Below, one piece after another: positions 22,138-32,932 of a DNA stretch of 64,000 bases. The notes below the pieces were generated by a model, which saw only the letters and a list, made by a program, of their open reading frames with translations, made no database searches and was not told the DNA's origin. The position numbers and the translations under genes were made by a program. The DNA is from Phellopilus nigrolimitatus (Eukaryota; Basidiomycota; Agaricomycetes; Hymenochaetales; Hymenochaetaceae): the NCBI GenBank assembly GCA_021029095.1, contig JAJOHG010000049.1, positions 1 to 64,000 of the forward strand. The letters are read 5' to 3'. How positions within the stretch are numbered: position 1 is the first letter of the stretch; each line of letters starts with the position of its first letter.

Positions 22138-22339
22138 AGCTTATCTTAATCTATAGAAGGAATTCAAAAGCTTCTCTTGATAATAGAAGCCCCAAAGCTT
22201 ATCCTTATCAGGTGAAGTTCCAAAGCTTATCCTGAGATAAGGATAAGCTTCAAAGCTTATCTTAATCACATGAAGCAGCCGCTTTTGTTACTTTCTGCTT
22301 TATACACTTCCTTACTTTGTACACTTCTGACCTCACGCA

Positions 22340-22697
22340 CTTTTGTTACTTTTGTACACTTTCACCAGTACTTTTTGTACACTTTTTGGCCGCTTTTTGT
22401 ACACTTTTCAACAACTTTTTGTACACTTTTTGTACACTTTTTGTACACTTTTTGACCGCTTTTTGTACACTTTTCAACAACTTTTCAACAACTTTTTGTA
22501 CACTTTTTGTACACTTTTCAACAATTTTTCAACAACTTTTTGTACACTTTTTGTACACTTTTTGTACACTTTTTGACCGCTTTTTTTACACTTTTTGTAC
22601 ACTTTTCAACAACTTTTTGTACACTTTTTCAACAACTTCTTGTACACTTTTTGTACACTTTTTTAACAACTTTTTGTACACTTTTTTGTACACCTTT
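22340..22697. repeat. TTTTTGTACAC minisatellite, left arm
   Basis: An 11-bp unit TTTTTGTACAC repeated many times with interspersed TTCAACAAC and TTGACCGC variants. The mirror copy lies at 23975-24332. Translating it gives a long pseudo-protein of HFLYTF-type repeats, which I regard as an artefact of the repeat. Confidence 0.9.
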
Positions 22698-23483
22698 TTT
22701 CTGTAAAGCAGGGCATACAGTGAGTCAATCTGCAGGTTTTAGTGTCTTGCTAATAGCATAGCAAGTTCTGCTCCAATTGCAATGCCCTTATACTCGAAAT
22801 GTACGCGCTGATAAGGTCTACACTATGCAAAAACACGCACCCAGATTGGTGCAGTATTGGTAGTGTGAGAGGCAAACAGATCCTAAAAGCCCATAGAGGT
22901 GAACTTATATGACCTGTTTCCCTCTTGCTCTACCAATATTACATCTATCTGGGTGTGTGTTTTGCATACTATAGAGCATAACAGTGCACACATTTCAAAT
23001 ATTTTATCATTGCAATTGAAGTAGAACTTATTATGCTATCAGCAAATCAACTGAAACCTGCAGATCAACTTGTGGTATGCACTATTTCGGTGCACTTTGA
23101 TGCTCTTACCTGATACTCTTTCACATATGCAGCAGAGTTACTGTACACTCCACAGGCTTTGACAATGTCGTAGAGTTAATGGGAGCACTGAGATTCCAGA
23201 TTCTGGTATAGAGCTCAAAGCTACCCTTCCATTCAGTTCTGGATGTAATCATAAGATAGTACTTGTGTAAACACAGTAACTTAGATTTCTTAGCAATTAC
23301 TTTTATGATTGAATCTTGATCCTTCATGACTTCATAATCTGACAAGACTCAGTTATTGAAACCCATTCTACGTGTGTCTCTAAAGTCAAATAGTAGTTAC
23401 TGCTAGAAAACAAACACTAAGTCTCATGTTGTATCATTCTAGCATGATCTAACACTATCAGTGCACACAGCCAACTTCATTCT

Positions 23484-25133
23484 GTGCTCCCATTAACTCT
23501 ACGACATTGTCAAAGCCTGTGGAGTGTACAGTAACTCTGCTGCATATGTGAAAGAGTATCAGGTAAGAGCATCAAAGTGCACCGAAATAGTGCATACCAC
23601 AAGTTGATCTGCAGGTTTCAGTTGATTTGCTGATAGCATAATAAGTTCTACTTCAATTGCAATGATAAAATATTTGAAATGTGTGCACTGTTATGCTCTA
23701 TAGTATGCAAAACACACACCCAGATAGATGTAATATTGGTAGAGCAAGAGGGAAACAGGTCATATAAGTTCACCTCTATGGGCTTTTAGGATCTGTTTGC
23801 CTCTCACACTACCAATACTGCACCAATCTGGGTGCGTGTTTTTGCATAGTGTAGACCTTATCAGCGCGTACATTTCGAGTATAAGGGCATTGCAATTGGA
23901 GCAGAACTTGCTATGCTATTAGCAAGACACTAAAACCTGCAGATTGACTCACTGTATGCCCTGCTTTACAGAAAAAAGGTGTACAAAAAAGTGTACAAAA
24001 AGTTGTTAAAAAAGTGTACAAAAAGTGTACAAGAAGTTGTTGAAAAAGTGTACAAAAAGTTGTTGAAAAGTGTACAAAAAGTGTAAAAAAAGCGGTCAAA
24101 AAGTGTACAAAAAGTGTACAAAAAGTGTACAAAAAGTTGTTGAAAAATTGTTGAAAAGTGTACAAAAAGTGTACAAAAAGTTGTTGAAAAGTTGTTGAAA
24201 AGTGTACAAAAAGCGGTCAAAAAGTGTACAAAAAGTGTACAAAAAGTGTACAAAAAGTTGTTGAAAAGTGTACAAAAAGCGGCCAAAAAGTGTACAAAAA
24301 GTACTGGTGAAAGTGTACAAAAGTAACAAAAGTGCGTGAGGTCAGAAGTGTACAAAGTAAGGAAGTGTATAAAGCAGAAAGTAACAAAAGCGGCTGCTTC
24401 ATGTGATTAAGATAAGCTTTGAAGCTTATCCTTATCTCAGGATAAGCTTTGGAACTTCACCTGATAAGGATAAGCTTTGGGGCTTCTATTATCAAGAGAA
24501 GCTTTTGAATTCCTTCTATAGATTAAGATAAGCTCTTGGGTCACCCAAAATGCCTTGGGCCACCCAAGCATTCATTTAAATGGCCCAAATCGATGTGGGC
24601 CACCCAAATCATTTGGGATGTCCCAAAAATATTTGGGTGGCCCAAAAGTAGTCTTGGGTGACCCAGACTGCCCATGGGTTGCCCCAAATAAATTCCACTT
24701 GCCACATAAGCTCTCAATTCAAGATCAGCTGGATAGCAGACTATAAGGGCATACAGTAGCTGTGTTTCTAAGGGTGTCCTGTATGCTATATATTAAAATG
24801 GCTTGCTGCTGTTACTTTGGTATTGTTGTGTACTTCTATGTCAAATACTCAGTTATCACCTCAATGGGTGATCACCATACACTTTCCTATATATACAGTT
24901 CACCAGGCAAACAGTATAGGAAACTACATAGAGCACAGAAAAAAGTGTACTCAGGTTGGGCTGGGACATGTTCATTTGGGCCACCCATTGGGGTGTCCCA
25001 TGGTCTCCCATGCCTATTTTGGACCTCCCAAGTCGATTTGGGAAAGGACCACACTTTTGGGGCCTCTTAGGGCAGATTCCCAAACCCAGGGGTTAACCCT
25101 AAGAGGGGTACCCCAGGAGGGGTACCTGAAGTG
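23484..25133 (-). repeat. right arm of giant palindrome
   Basis: Mirror copy of the left arm, in perfect register to the last base CCTGAAGTG. Identity between arms implies either very recent formation or continuing gene conversion. Confidence 0.92.
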
Positions 25134-26707
25134 CTTGTAGTGACGAATACGATCAGAAACGAGGCACTCGTATTCATCATATTCGTCCTATACTGACTCC
25201 ATCCATCGGCCGATCCTTTCCCATCTACAGAAGAGCTCCCGTCGCGTACGTCCCTATGTGCACTAGCCGACGCAGATTCAGGAGCAGCAGAGAGACTGTC
25301 TGTAGACCGATTTGCTCGACTCCCTGATTCAAGGGATGAAAGATCTGAGTTGTCGTCGGCGTCGACCTGTTCTTTAAAAACCGGGCTGAGGCCTAGCAAG
25401 CCAAGGACAACCGTATCGATAAGAGAAAATATCGTTGTTGTGTAGCAGAGCGCAATAATGACTCTGTCGCTCATCTTGCCTGGCGAACCTGCGTCGCGGT
25501 CGCTGATCGTGTCATTCACCAAAGACAAAAACGCGACGGCTACGGAAGCGAGGAAGACAGCCTATAGGCCCGAAATATTCTTGTCAAATTTGAGTTTTAT
25601 ATGATTATATAAGAAACACACTCACGACAACCGCAAGAGCGGAGAAAGCCTGAGCCCTATAGTTGGCTTTTGTGCTTTTCTTCGCTTCGCGTTCGTCTTG
25701 TTCTCGCGTTGATGCAAACGCACTGAGATGCCCGGCGATCTCCCGAAGACACGCAAGCTCGGCTGCAGCAATAGGTAAATAATAATTTTTTGTATGTTTG
25801 AAACTTTACGTTCTTACTTTTGGTTTCGGGTTCAATGGGTGCTGCGTCAACATGCTGTCGCTCTCGGAGCTGCCGATCTAGAAGCGATGATTTCGAGCCT
25901 GAGTGCGACAAGGGCAGCGCAGTAATGACTGCGGGCTGCGCATGTGGGCTTGTTTTGAGGTTATCCAACTCGTGAAACTCCCCATATTGCTCAGCGTCCA
26001 TTATAGTTGAGTACGATCTACTTGGATCGTAAAGCTCAGAAATTGAGTTGGTCGTTATAATAGGATCGAGGAGAGAAAGAAGTAGCGTACCGTCTCTTGA
26101 AGGCTGCAAGGGCTGGCCAAAGCCGTGGAAGAAGAATGAGTGGGTCGCCATGTTCTGTATTGTTGATGCGAAATCACCATATTGACGCGCATCAATAAGC
26201 GACATTGCCAAAACGGATGTTGACAAACAAAGGAAAGGATTGATAGACGAGAGCTCATCCTGAAAAGCTATACGCGGTTGTGTCGGGTTCTATGCCGATG
26301 ACAGAAAGATCAGAATGATACAGGGATTGCAGCATCGTCCCAAATCCAGTCGCTAAGGTATAGCCACCAAGACAGGGTACTGAAGATTCACTCGTTCGCA
26401 ACGAAGTATATGATGTTTAGGGCACCATGCAAGGCCAAATCCTTTCGCGTCCTGCAGATCTGATTACAATTGTTTGCTCCTTATTTACTAAAGATTATTG
26501 TTGCCTTGCCAGCGACAGTTCAGGGAAGAACTTAAGTACTTACGATCGATACATGGAAGTGATACTTTGCCAGTAAGCTCAAAATTCAGTCTACGGAGTA
26601 AATTCATGTAATTGGATTGAGTGAAAATAATGATGATACAAAAGGTACATGGCCTTGGCGCATTGCTGACGAGTATACAAGTCCAATACCGAATGACGAA
26701 TTTCTCA

Positions 26708-27119
26708 TCAATGTGACCTTCAAATCAAGTGAAAGATCAGCATCAATCTCAGTATCGGAAAGGTGAAATCAGGTAAATGCGGGAGATTGAGATGGATGCC
26801 ATAGTGTGAGACGAGAGTAAAGATGAAACGAGCTACGTACAGTTTATACCTCACGACAGCATACGGCAGTCCGAACAACGCTGTGCCAGTGAACGTCCAC
26901 CATCCGACCGCGAACGTGCGCTTCTTCGAATAGCTGAATGGGAAGTTCTGAAGATAAGTAGGTGAAACTCCAGTCAGACACTTTCTGAAGACGATCAAAG
27001 CATGAGAGACAGCGCACGTTGTATACGGTGTTCTCTACGTGCAGCCCACGGGTCTGCTGGCGCGCGGCGGGCCCGGCGCGGGGAAAGACACGGCCGGACA
27101 CGACTCGTAGGAGGGACAT
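26708..27119 (-). CDS. cytochrome c oxidase subunit, COX7c/yeast Cox8 type
   Basis: Small nuclear-encoded subunit of respiratory complex IV in the mitochondrial inner membrane. Exon 1 (27119-27018) encodes a cleavable-looking presequence, MSLLRVVSGRVFPRAG and on to TRGLHVENTVYN. Exon 2 (26947-26841) gives NFPFSYSKKRTFAVGWWTF and a single membrane span ending LPYAVVRYK. A proposed 10-nt third exon (26717-26708) finishes with Leu-Ser-His. The three exons total 219 nt, 72 residues, a normal size. The family pattern (VEN, NxPFSxxxK, one span, VVRxxL) is clear. The tiny last exon rests only on splice sites and frame; without it translation would run on about 35 residues into intron-like sequence. 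A probable paralogue with the same intron positions lies at 62663-62917. Confidence 0.85.
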
Positions 27120-29686
27120 GGCGGATGAGACGTTGAAGTCAGCGGGTAGGTACAATGTGTGCAGAAGGGAAGGGTGGTCACTGCGGTCGTGATGTAAGCG
27201 GGACCTTATATCTCTAGTAGCTGACTCTCATATGAAAGTGCGTGTGACGGAGAACGCGCACTTGTTCATTCGCATCACTTCGCAGTTCCAATGTGGCCGC
27301 CGATTGTATTAGAGAAGCTCCAGCAAATTATTTGGGTGTTCTGGTCTCCAGTCACAGGGTTTCCAAGTTTAGAGATGATATCACGGAATCTGCGGCCAGC
27401 TGACTCCTTTCTTCCTGTTCTTCCGCTCTTCGCGACTGTAGAAGCGAAGCCCACGGGTTCGTGTTGTCGCACTGATTGAGATAACATGAGACTGGCAGAT
27501 CACCTAGAAATTCATGATCTAACGAGACGAGCAAGTCGCGCCATTGCAGAGTCCAGGTAATTCTGCGTCAAGTTGTCAGTGAAATCCAGAGAAGTGCTAA
27601 CGTGAACCGTACTCATTTGAGTTTACCGCAGATCACGATGCTCTTGCCAAATATGTGCAAACACAAGCGCCACAGCAAAGTAGACTTTCAGACAGATACA
27701 TGTACAATTATATTCTCCCTGTATGTTTAGGTTATTCACCCATTAATTAACCTACTCTCAGGAACGCTATGATCCCTAAAACAATAACTTTATCATTCTT
27801 GATTCCTTACTTAGAACATGTCTTGAACCTCCCGGGGTAATCTTCTCGCAGTCCGCTTCAAGTTCAAAATTCATTTTCATCTCCACATATGCCGACACAG
27901 ACATTATTTTGATGCTTTTGATGAATTGTCTCACAAGGAAATGAGTCCGGTACTCGTGAGGATGGTGCTGCAAGATTCGTCCAGTTTGACTCTGCAATTC
28001 ATTTTGCTGAGCATTAACCCCCTCCCCCCCTCCCCCGGCGGAGAGAGCAGATGGTGAAAGTTAGCTTAAAAATGAACAGCAGCAGAAGCACAAGCATTGT
28101 TCTTGTCAATAGCATTGGCATTGGCATGAGCGTGATTAGCCAAAAAACAAGGAACGTAGACCACGTTTGAAATGGCAAAAGTGACTTACTTCCCTTGACA
28201 ATTATCCACTCTAGCGTTGATCGACTTTCGACAACTAGATCTGAATTTTATATTAGTGAGGCGCTGAATCTCGCATGCCCCAGGCCTACTTATATTTCTT
28301 TTGGGGGATACAGGCGACTGACTTGAGCAGATTGCCTTTGGAAATCCTTACCTATATGACTACGCACTAAAAAGGCCAAGTTCAAATAAGAATGACTGTA
28401 GACTGTTATATTCAGTCGCGCATCTTACTGAAAGGGACCAGGGAGAATCGTGAATGCCAATGTCGCCCAGCAAAACCGCACGAACAAGGCAAGTTTGTCT
28501 TTACTCAGCGAAGAAAATCCAGGTATCATAGAGCAAAACGGGATTGACTCCGTCTTGGGAAATAAATGCTGAGTTCGACTTCGCAAATCAGAATAGCGTC
28601 GACTCACGGATTCCGCACACGTATAAGACAGGCATTCTGGTATATAGTGACGCTGTCTTCAAATTCAAAGAAACTCTACACCTCACGACGCTCTTCCGGC
28701 TCCTGCTCCGAAACCTGCAGAAGACGACGCCGACATCGCGTCACTGACAAACACGGAATAGGCAAAGCACCAGTTCACCCAGAAGGTTGTAGTGTCAGAG
28801 ACTTTCTGTCTTGAAGAGGATAGGCATTTCGGGTACTAGCCAAACGGGATAAATCATGTTCTGTCAGCTTCCACGGACCGAAATAAAAAAAGCAAGGAAT
28901 ACGGTTGAGTATAAATGTAGGTCACTCCACCATCTACAAGTCTACCCAGCCGCATTATTCCTTTCTTTCTTTCTTTCGGGCTGTGGAAGCTGGCAAAAGG
29001 CGACGAATGTCACGTGATATTATTGTCTGACCTCGGAAAAATATGCATGATGTCGCCGGCGATAAACAGAGATAGAATGAGAAGCCATAGTACATCAGAA
29101 CAGTACTTTGACGATTCCCTTTTTCTTTATTTTACTCCGTGATATGCTCCGGAACGACAGGACGAATCGAAGGGGTTGTGCGGCGAGGAGTTGCCAGAAG
29201 TTCTCAAATCCGAAAGAGTAAGCCCCATATTCACATTACGACGGAAAGAAAGCTAGCAGGTATAAAGAGGAGTATCTCTGTGATGTAAAGGATAAGAACG
29301 AGACTGACGAGGAGGTCCGAACAAAGAAAGTTGAGTTGGACACGCGAGTGGCGGCAAGGTCTATAGCCGAGACGCGTTTCCAATCTCCGACCGGACTCAG
29401 CCGGTTTCATGCATACGTTTTTCTCGGCTAATCGGGCCGTGGCGGCCATTTGGAGCTGCCAGCTCATACTGTTCAGCGTCGACGCCGGTGCGGCATGGAG
29501 TGAGCAACGTGCGCGACATATACGACGTATACCTCGGAATGCGGCCGAGTCTAGGCACACGCAGAAGGCGTCTGCACATGCTAAGCCTCCGCATCTGGCA
29601 CGGAGATACGGATCTCGAGCTCGTCTTCTCCCTTATAGCCCATGCGGCTTTTGCTCGATGTCTAGTTTTTTCTGTCCCGGACCACG
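27120..29686. other. intergenic, no gene identified
   Basis: About 2.6 kb. A minus-strand stretch around 28440-28700 has protein-like hydrophobic pieces (KLALFVRFCWATLAF), but I could not assemble a credible gene. A short C-rich run lies at about 28020-28037 and a (TTTC)n run at about 28958-28977. The right end holds the promoter of the deacetylase gene. Confidence 0.4.
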
Positions 29687-32117
29687 ATGTCGCTGGCTAC
29701 CTCTGATTCCGACAGGGAGAACGTCGACGACTCGGCCAGTGGCAACGGGCTTGTATGCTTCACAAACTGCTTGCTCGTTCAGGAGGACGGATCCTTGGTT
29801 GAGAAGGATCTCTGGATCGACGAACGGCGCGGCGTTGTTCTTGACTCGCAGGTGAGGTTCCTTACTTTGCGATCTTTTGTAAATTCTCTGCTCCCTAAAC
29901 CAGCGATTTGGATGCTGGTTTGACACCGTCGTGGAAGTTTGAAATCATTTCTAGTCTGGAGGCTACGAAAGAACTAGTTCTTGGAACTAATAGCTGTGTC
30001 AACTCAAGCGCGGCGCTCCATCGAACCGCGAAACGACAACGATACATTATGTTTCGCAAGTCTTGTTCTTGCTTTATTGGTTGATTGAGCGACCATGGAA
30101 GGCTTTCACTCGACGATTTCTGCATTTGTTTATTTTTTGAATCCTTCTGCAAGCTGGCAAAAAACAAAAAATACTGAACATCATGATTTCTTTCTGCCAC
30201 CCCTGCTCTTGGATAATCCAGCGCACATTCTTCCTGCGTAGGGAGCGCCCAGATACTGTTATAGATCTTGGCGGGAACATTCTAAGGTGAGGAGCCTGCT
30301 TTTCCGTTCTATTCTCACATTTAGAGTGCTTACCTCTGGCGAACTTCTATAGTCCCGGTCTCCTCGACATCCAGATCAATGGCGCGTATAACTTCGACTT
30401 TTCAGTTTACGACGGAGACGACGAACAATATCACGCTGGGATGGACATGATAGCTCGCCGGATCGTCGAGACGGGCGTCACTGCGTACGTGCGCTCCGTT
30501 GATACTTTAGCCTCAGAATTGCACTGATATCAATGGCATTTAGGTTCGTTCCTACAATAATTGTAAAAATTCTTTAGTAATTTCTGAAGAAACTATGATC
30601 TAAAATTTTATTGCAGACGCAAGAGAAGTCTTTCTATCCCCATCTCTTGGAACTTCTTCGCCCCCGCACTCCTCCGCCTACTCCAGAGTACCCGCGTGGC
30701 GGTGCCACGCTCCTCGGCTGGCACGCCGAGGGGCCCTTCCTGCAGGGCGTCAAACGCGGCGCGCACGCTCAATCCTTCCTGCAATCCGCGCCCAACGGGC
30801 TCCCGGACATCGAAAGCGTCTACGGTGCGGCCCACCTCGCCGTGCACGAGGACTGGGCGATGCACAACGCGACCGCGGGGATCCGCATGCTCACGCTCGC
30901 GCCAGAGGTCGACGGCGTGCTGCCGTCCATCGAGGCGCTGCGCGCGCGCGGCGTCGTCGTGAGCATCGGGCACAGCGTCGCGGGCGCGGACACGGCTGCG
31001 CGCGCGGTGCGCCGCGGCGCGCGCATGGTGACGCACCTCTTCAACGCGATGCCGCAGCTGCACCACCGCGACCCCGGCATCATCGGCCTGCTCGGCGCGA
31101 GCCCCGCGAGCCTCGTCGCGAAGGGCGCGGCGTCCGCGGCGATGACGCCGGTTTCGGGCGGCGTGCGGCAGGTGCACGGCGCGGTGAGCTTCTCGGGTGC
31201 GGCGTCGCCCGCGCCGGCGATTAAGGGCCATGCGGTATCGAGCGAGGGCGCGGAGGCGCTTGACGAGCACGATACTCCGCCGCATACACCTGTATTCGCG
31301 GCGAGCGCGAGAGCGGTCGACGTAGGCGCTCTGAAGCTCGAGGTAGACGACTCGAAACCGATTGACGCAGAGCGCCCATTCTATGGGCTGATTGTCGACG
31401 GGGTGCACTCGCATCCGAACTCTGTAAGGGTGCGTATTGAGCGACTACGGCATTTTCGCGACGGACATTATTATTGATCCTCTCATAATGTATAGTTGGC
31501 ATACACGGCGCACAAAGACGGGTGTATCCTGGTCACCGATGGTATTATCTATTTTCTTTCTTTTCCTGTTTTAGTAATTCACGAAATTCGATGGGTTTTG
31601 CAGCGATGAAGATCCTGGATCCGAATATGCCTGATGGCGTGTACGACTGGCGCGACGAGCGGCGCGTCGTGAAGGAGGGCGTACGGCTGTATATCGAAGG
31701 CACTGATACTCTCGCTGGAAGGTTCGTCCAGCTCTCCCATGATTATTCATTACATCACTGAATATCTCCTTCCTTTCAGCGTCGTGACGCTTGACACGTG
31801 TGTGCGCAACTTCGCTCGCTTTACAGGCTGCACGCTCGGAGAGGCGCTCAAGTGCGCTACGTACAACCCCGCGAAGTGCGTTTTCACATTCTACGTACCC
31901 TATTTCTTCTACACGATCCTCGATAATCCAATACACTCGTCCACTTATTTCATGAGCAACGTTCTGACTATGGCGTCTCTCGCACAGGTGCCTAAACATC
32001 GAGAACAAGAAGGGGACGCTGCGCGCAGGCGCCGACGCGGACCTCGTCGTGCTCGACCGAGAGGGCGGTGTGCGTAGCACGTGGGTGCACGGCAGGATGG
32101 TGTGGCAACGCTCCTAG
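29687..32117 (+). CDS. nagA: N-acetylglucosamine-6-phosphate deacetylase
   Basis: Removes acetate from GlcNAc-6-phosphate to give glucosamine-6-phosphate in the cytosol, the second step of GlcNAc (chitin-derived) catabolism. An amidohydrolase-fold metalloenzyme. Exons read in order: start MSLATSDSDRENV; TVIDLGGNILSPGLLDIQIN (the conserved strand and loop); VPTI; HAEGPF with the metal-binding Glu; VSIGHSVAGADTAARA and VTHLFNAMPQLHHRDPG with two metal-binding His; LVTD/AM with the catalytic Asp; then TGCTLGEALKCATYNPAK and the end DLVVLDREGG to HGRMVWQRS, TAG at 32115-32117. Key residues are present and no break is seen. The first intron (about 29852-30223) is much longer than the others, and the central exon (about 30690-31210) is very GC-rich. 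Confidence 0.93.
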
Positions 32118-32932
32118 AAGGCGTAGAAGAATCAGAGAAACTGCGTGCAGATAGCATCGTGTCGCTTCTGTGTACTTAATTTATGTGTAAGCTCATCTCC
32201 TGGTGTAAAATCAATATTCTTCCATTTTACCTGAGTGAAGGTGGAGTAGGTTGGTTCCGCGGATCGCTTGCTTTACCTGCTGTTGATTCATGCGGCTTCT
32301 GTGATCGATGCTTACTACGTTCTTTTTCTTTAGGTGAACGATGCTCGATAGAACGATTGCCCATGCTTTGAAGAGAAAGAAAGGCTTTTCTTCAACTCGT
32401 GAGGTTGAGTAGACATCATGCTTGAGTTTGAGGCAATGCTAGCACGCTGGAGAACGTTACGTGTTCTAAAAGTAGCAGCCTGGAGGCAACTTGAAATTAT
32501 GAGGTCCGTGATTGCATGTATAAGTTGTCGACTGAATTTGAGGAATTCATCTCTTGTAAGAATTTGCCTGTCTTCGTTGCGAGAGCATGCCAAAGGGAGC
32601 TTGCTCAGAAAATCTTGAGCTGACGTAATCTTCCGGCTAAGTTATGGCGGATTGCCGGCATCCGTGAGGCGCGTTCTACCTTCTCGACTCTTGTTTTCTC
32701 GCTCAATCTAAGTCGTCTCTAAGACTAGCTGATGTACAATTCATACTCTTTGATTTTTCCGAGATCTCCCTGATGCCATCATAATTTAAGCACAACGTTT
32801 TTCATAAACAATCTCACGATTTCTGTGTATCTTCTCTTCTCTTTCACGAATAGGGGTTACTCGACGACCTTTCACGATTGCCCCCAATTTCCACGTTACG
32901 CACAGGCCTTCATCATTTAGACATTGTATACA
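32118..32932. other. intergenic, no gene seen
   Basis: Lies between the deacetylase stop and the proposed start of the TMEM184-like gene. No recognisable coding or repeat content. Confidence 0.4.

Larger units (their letters stand above)
21539..23188 (+). repeat. left arm of giant palindrome
   Basis: 1650 bp, identical by eye to the reverse complement of the right arm wherever I compared it. From the tip inward: CACTTCAGGTACCCC, a TTAGGGTTAACCCC stretch, GGG-CCC-type sites, GATAAG/CTTATC repeats at about 22138-22265, a TTTTTGTACAC minisatellite, and a nested imperfect inverted repeat at about 22730-23065. Confidence 0.92.
21539..25133. mobile_element. giant palindromic (foldback) DNA transposon, non-autonomous
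   Basis: 3595 bp bounded by CACTTCAGG..CCTGAAGTG and flanked by the direct repeat CTTGTAGT at 21531-21538 and 25134-25141. Its left and right halves are reverse complements: paired coordinates always sum to 46672, so there are no indels between arms. Arms are 21539-23188 and 23484-25133 (1650 bp each), with a 295-bp spacer. No transposase is encoded. The terminal bases, 8-bp duplication and subterminal short palindromes match the KDZ-type giant element at 41414-58151, so I infer movement by that kind of enzyme. The sequence is almost free of CpG outside a few sites. Confidence 0.93.
21365..26226 (-). pseudogene. membrane-protein gene broken by the giant palindrome
   Basis: Exons 26226-25818 and 25762-25626, then exon 3 from 25561, which is interrupted after 25134 and resumes at 21530 to a stop at 21365. 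Counting one copy of the 8-bp duplication, the three exons sum to 1140 nt, exactly 380 codons, with the frame continuous across the insertion. The product would be 379 residues: a soluble N-terminus, a region rich in Arg/Glu/Lys (REQDEREAKKSTK), then hydrophobic spans (AVFLASVAVAFLSL, SFLIALLVFVW, SLAVAIVATVSFLYS) separated by a Ser-rich loop. I do not recognise the family; it has the style of basidiomycete hypothetical membrane proteins. A later ATG at 26148 is a possible alternative start. The insertion removes the last two or three membrane spans. Confidence 0.8.

Noticed and set aside
22317..24355. 129-codon HFLYTF-repeat open frames, one on each strand
   Set aside because: They are translations of the TTTTTGTACAC minisatellite in the two palindrome arms; no start context or protein family.
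28425..28750. Minus-strand membrane-protein gene
   Set aside because: Hydrophobic pieces exist but frames break often and no family signature or consistent splicing could be assembled.
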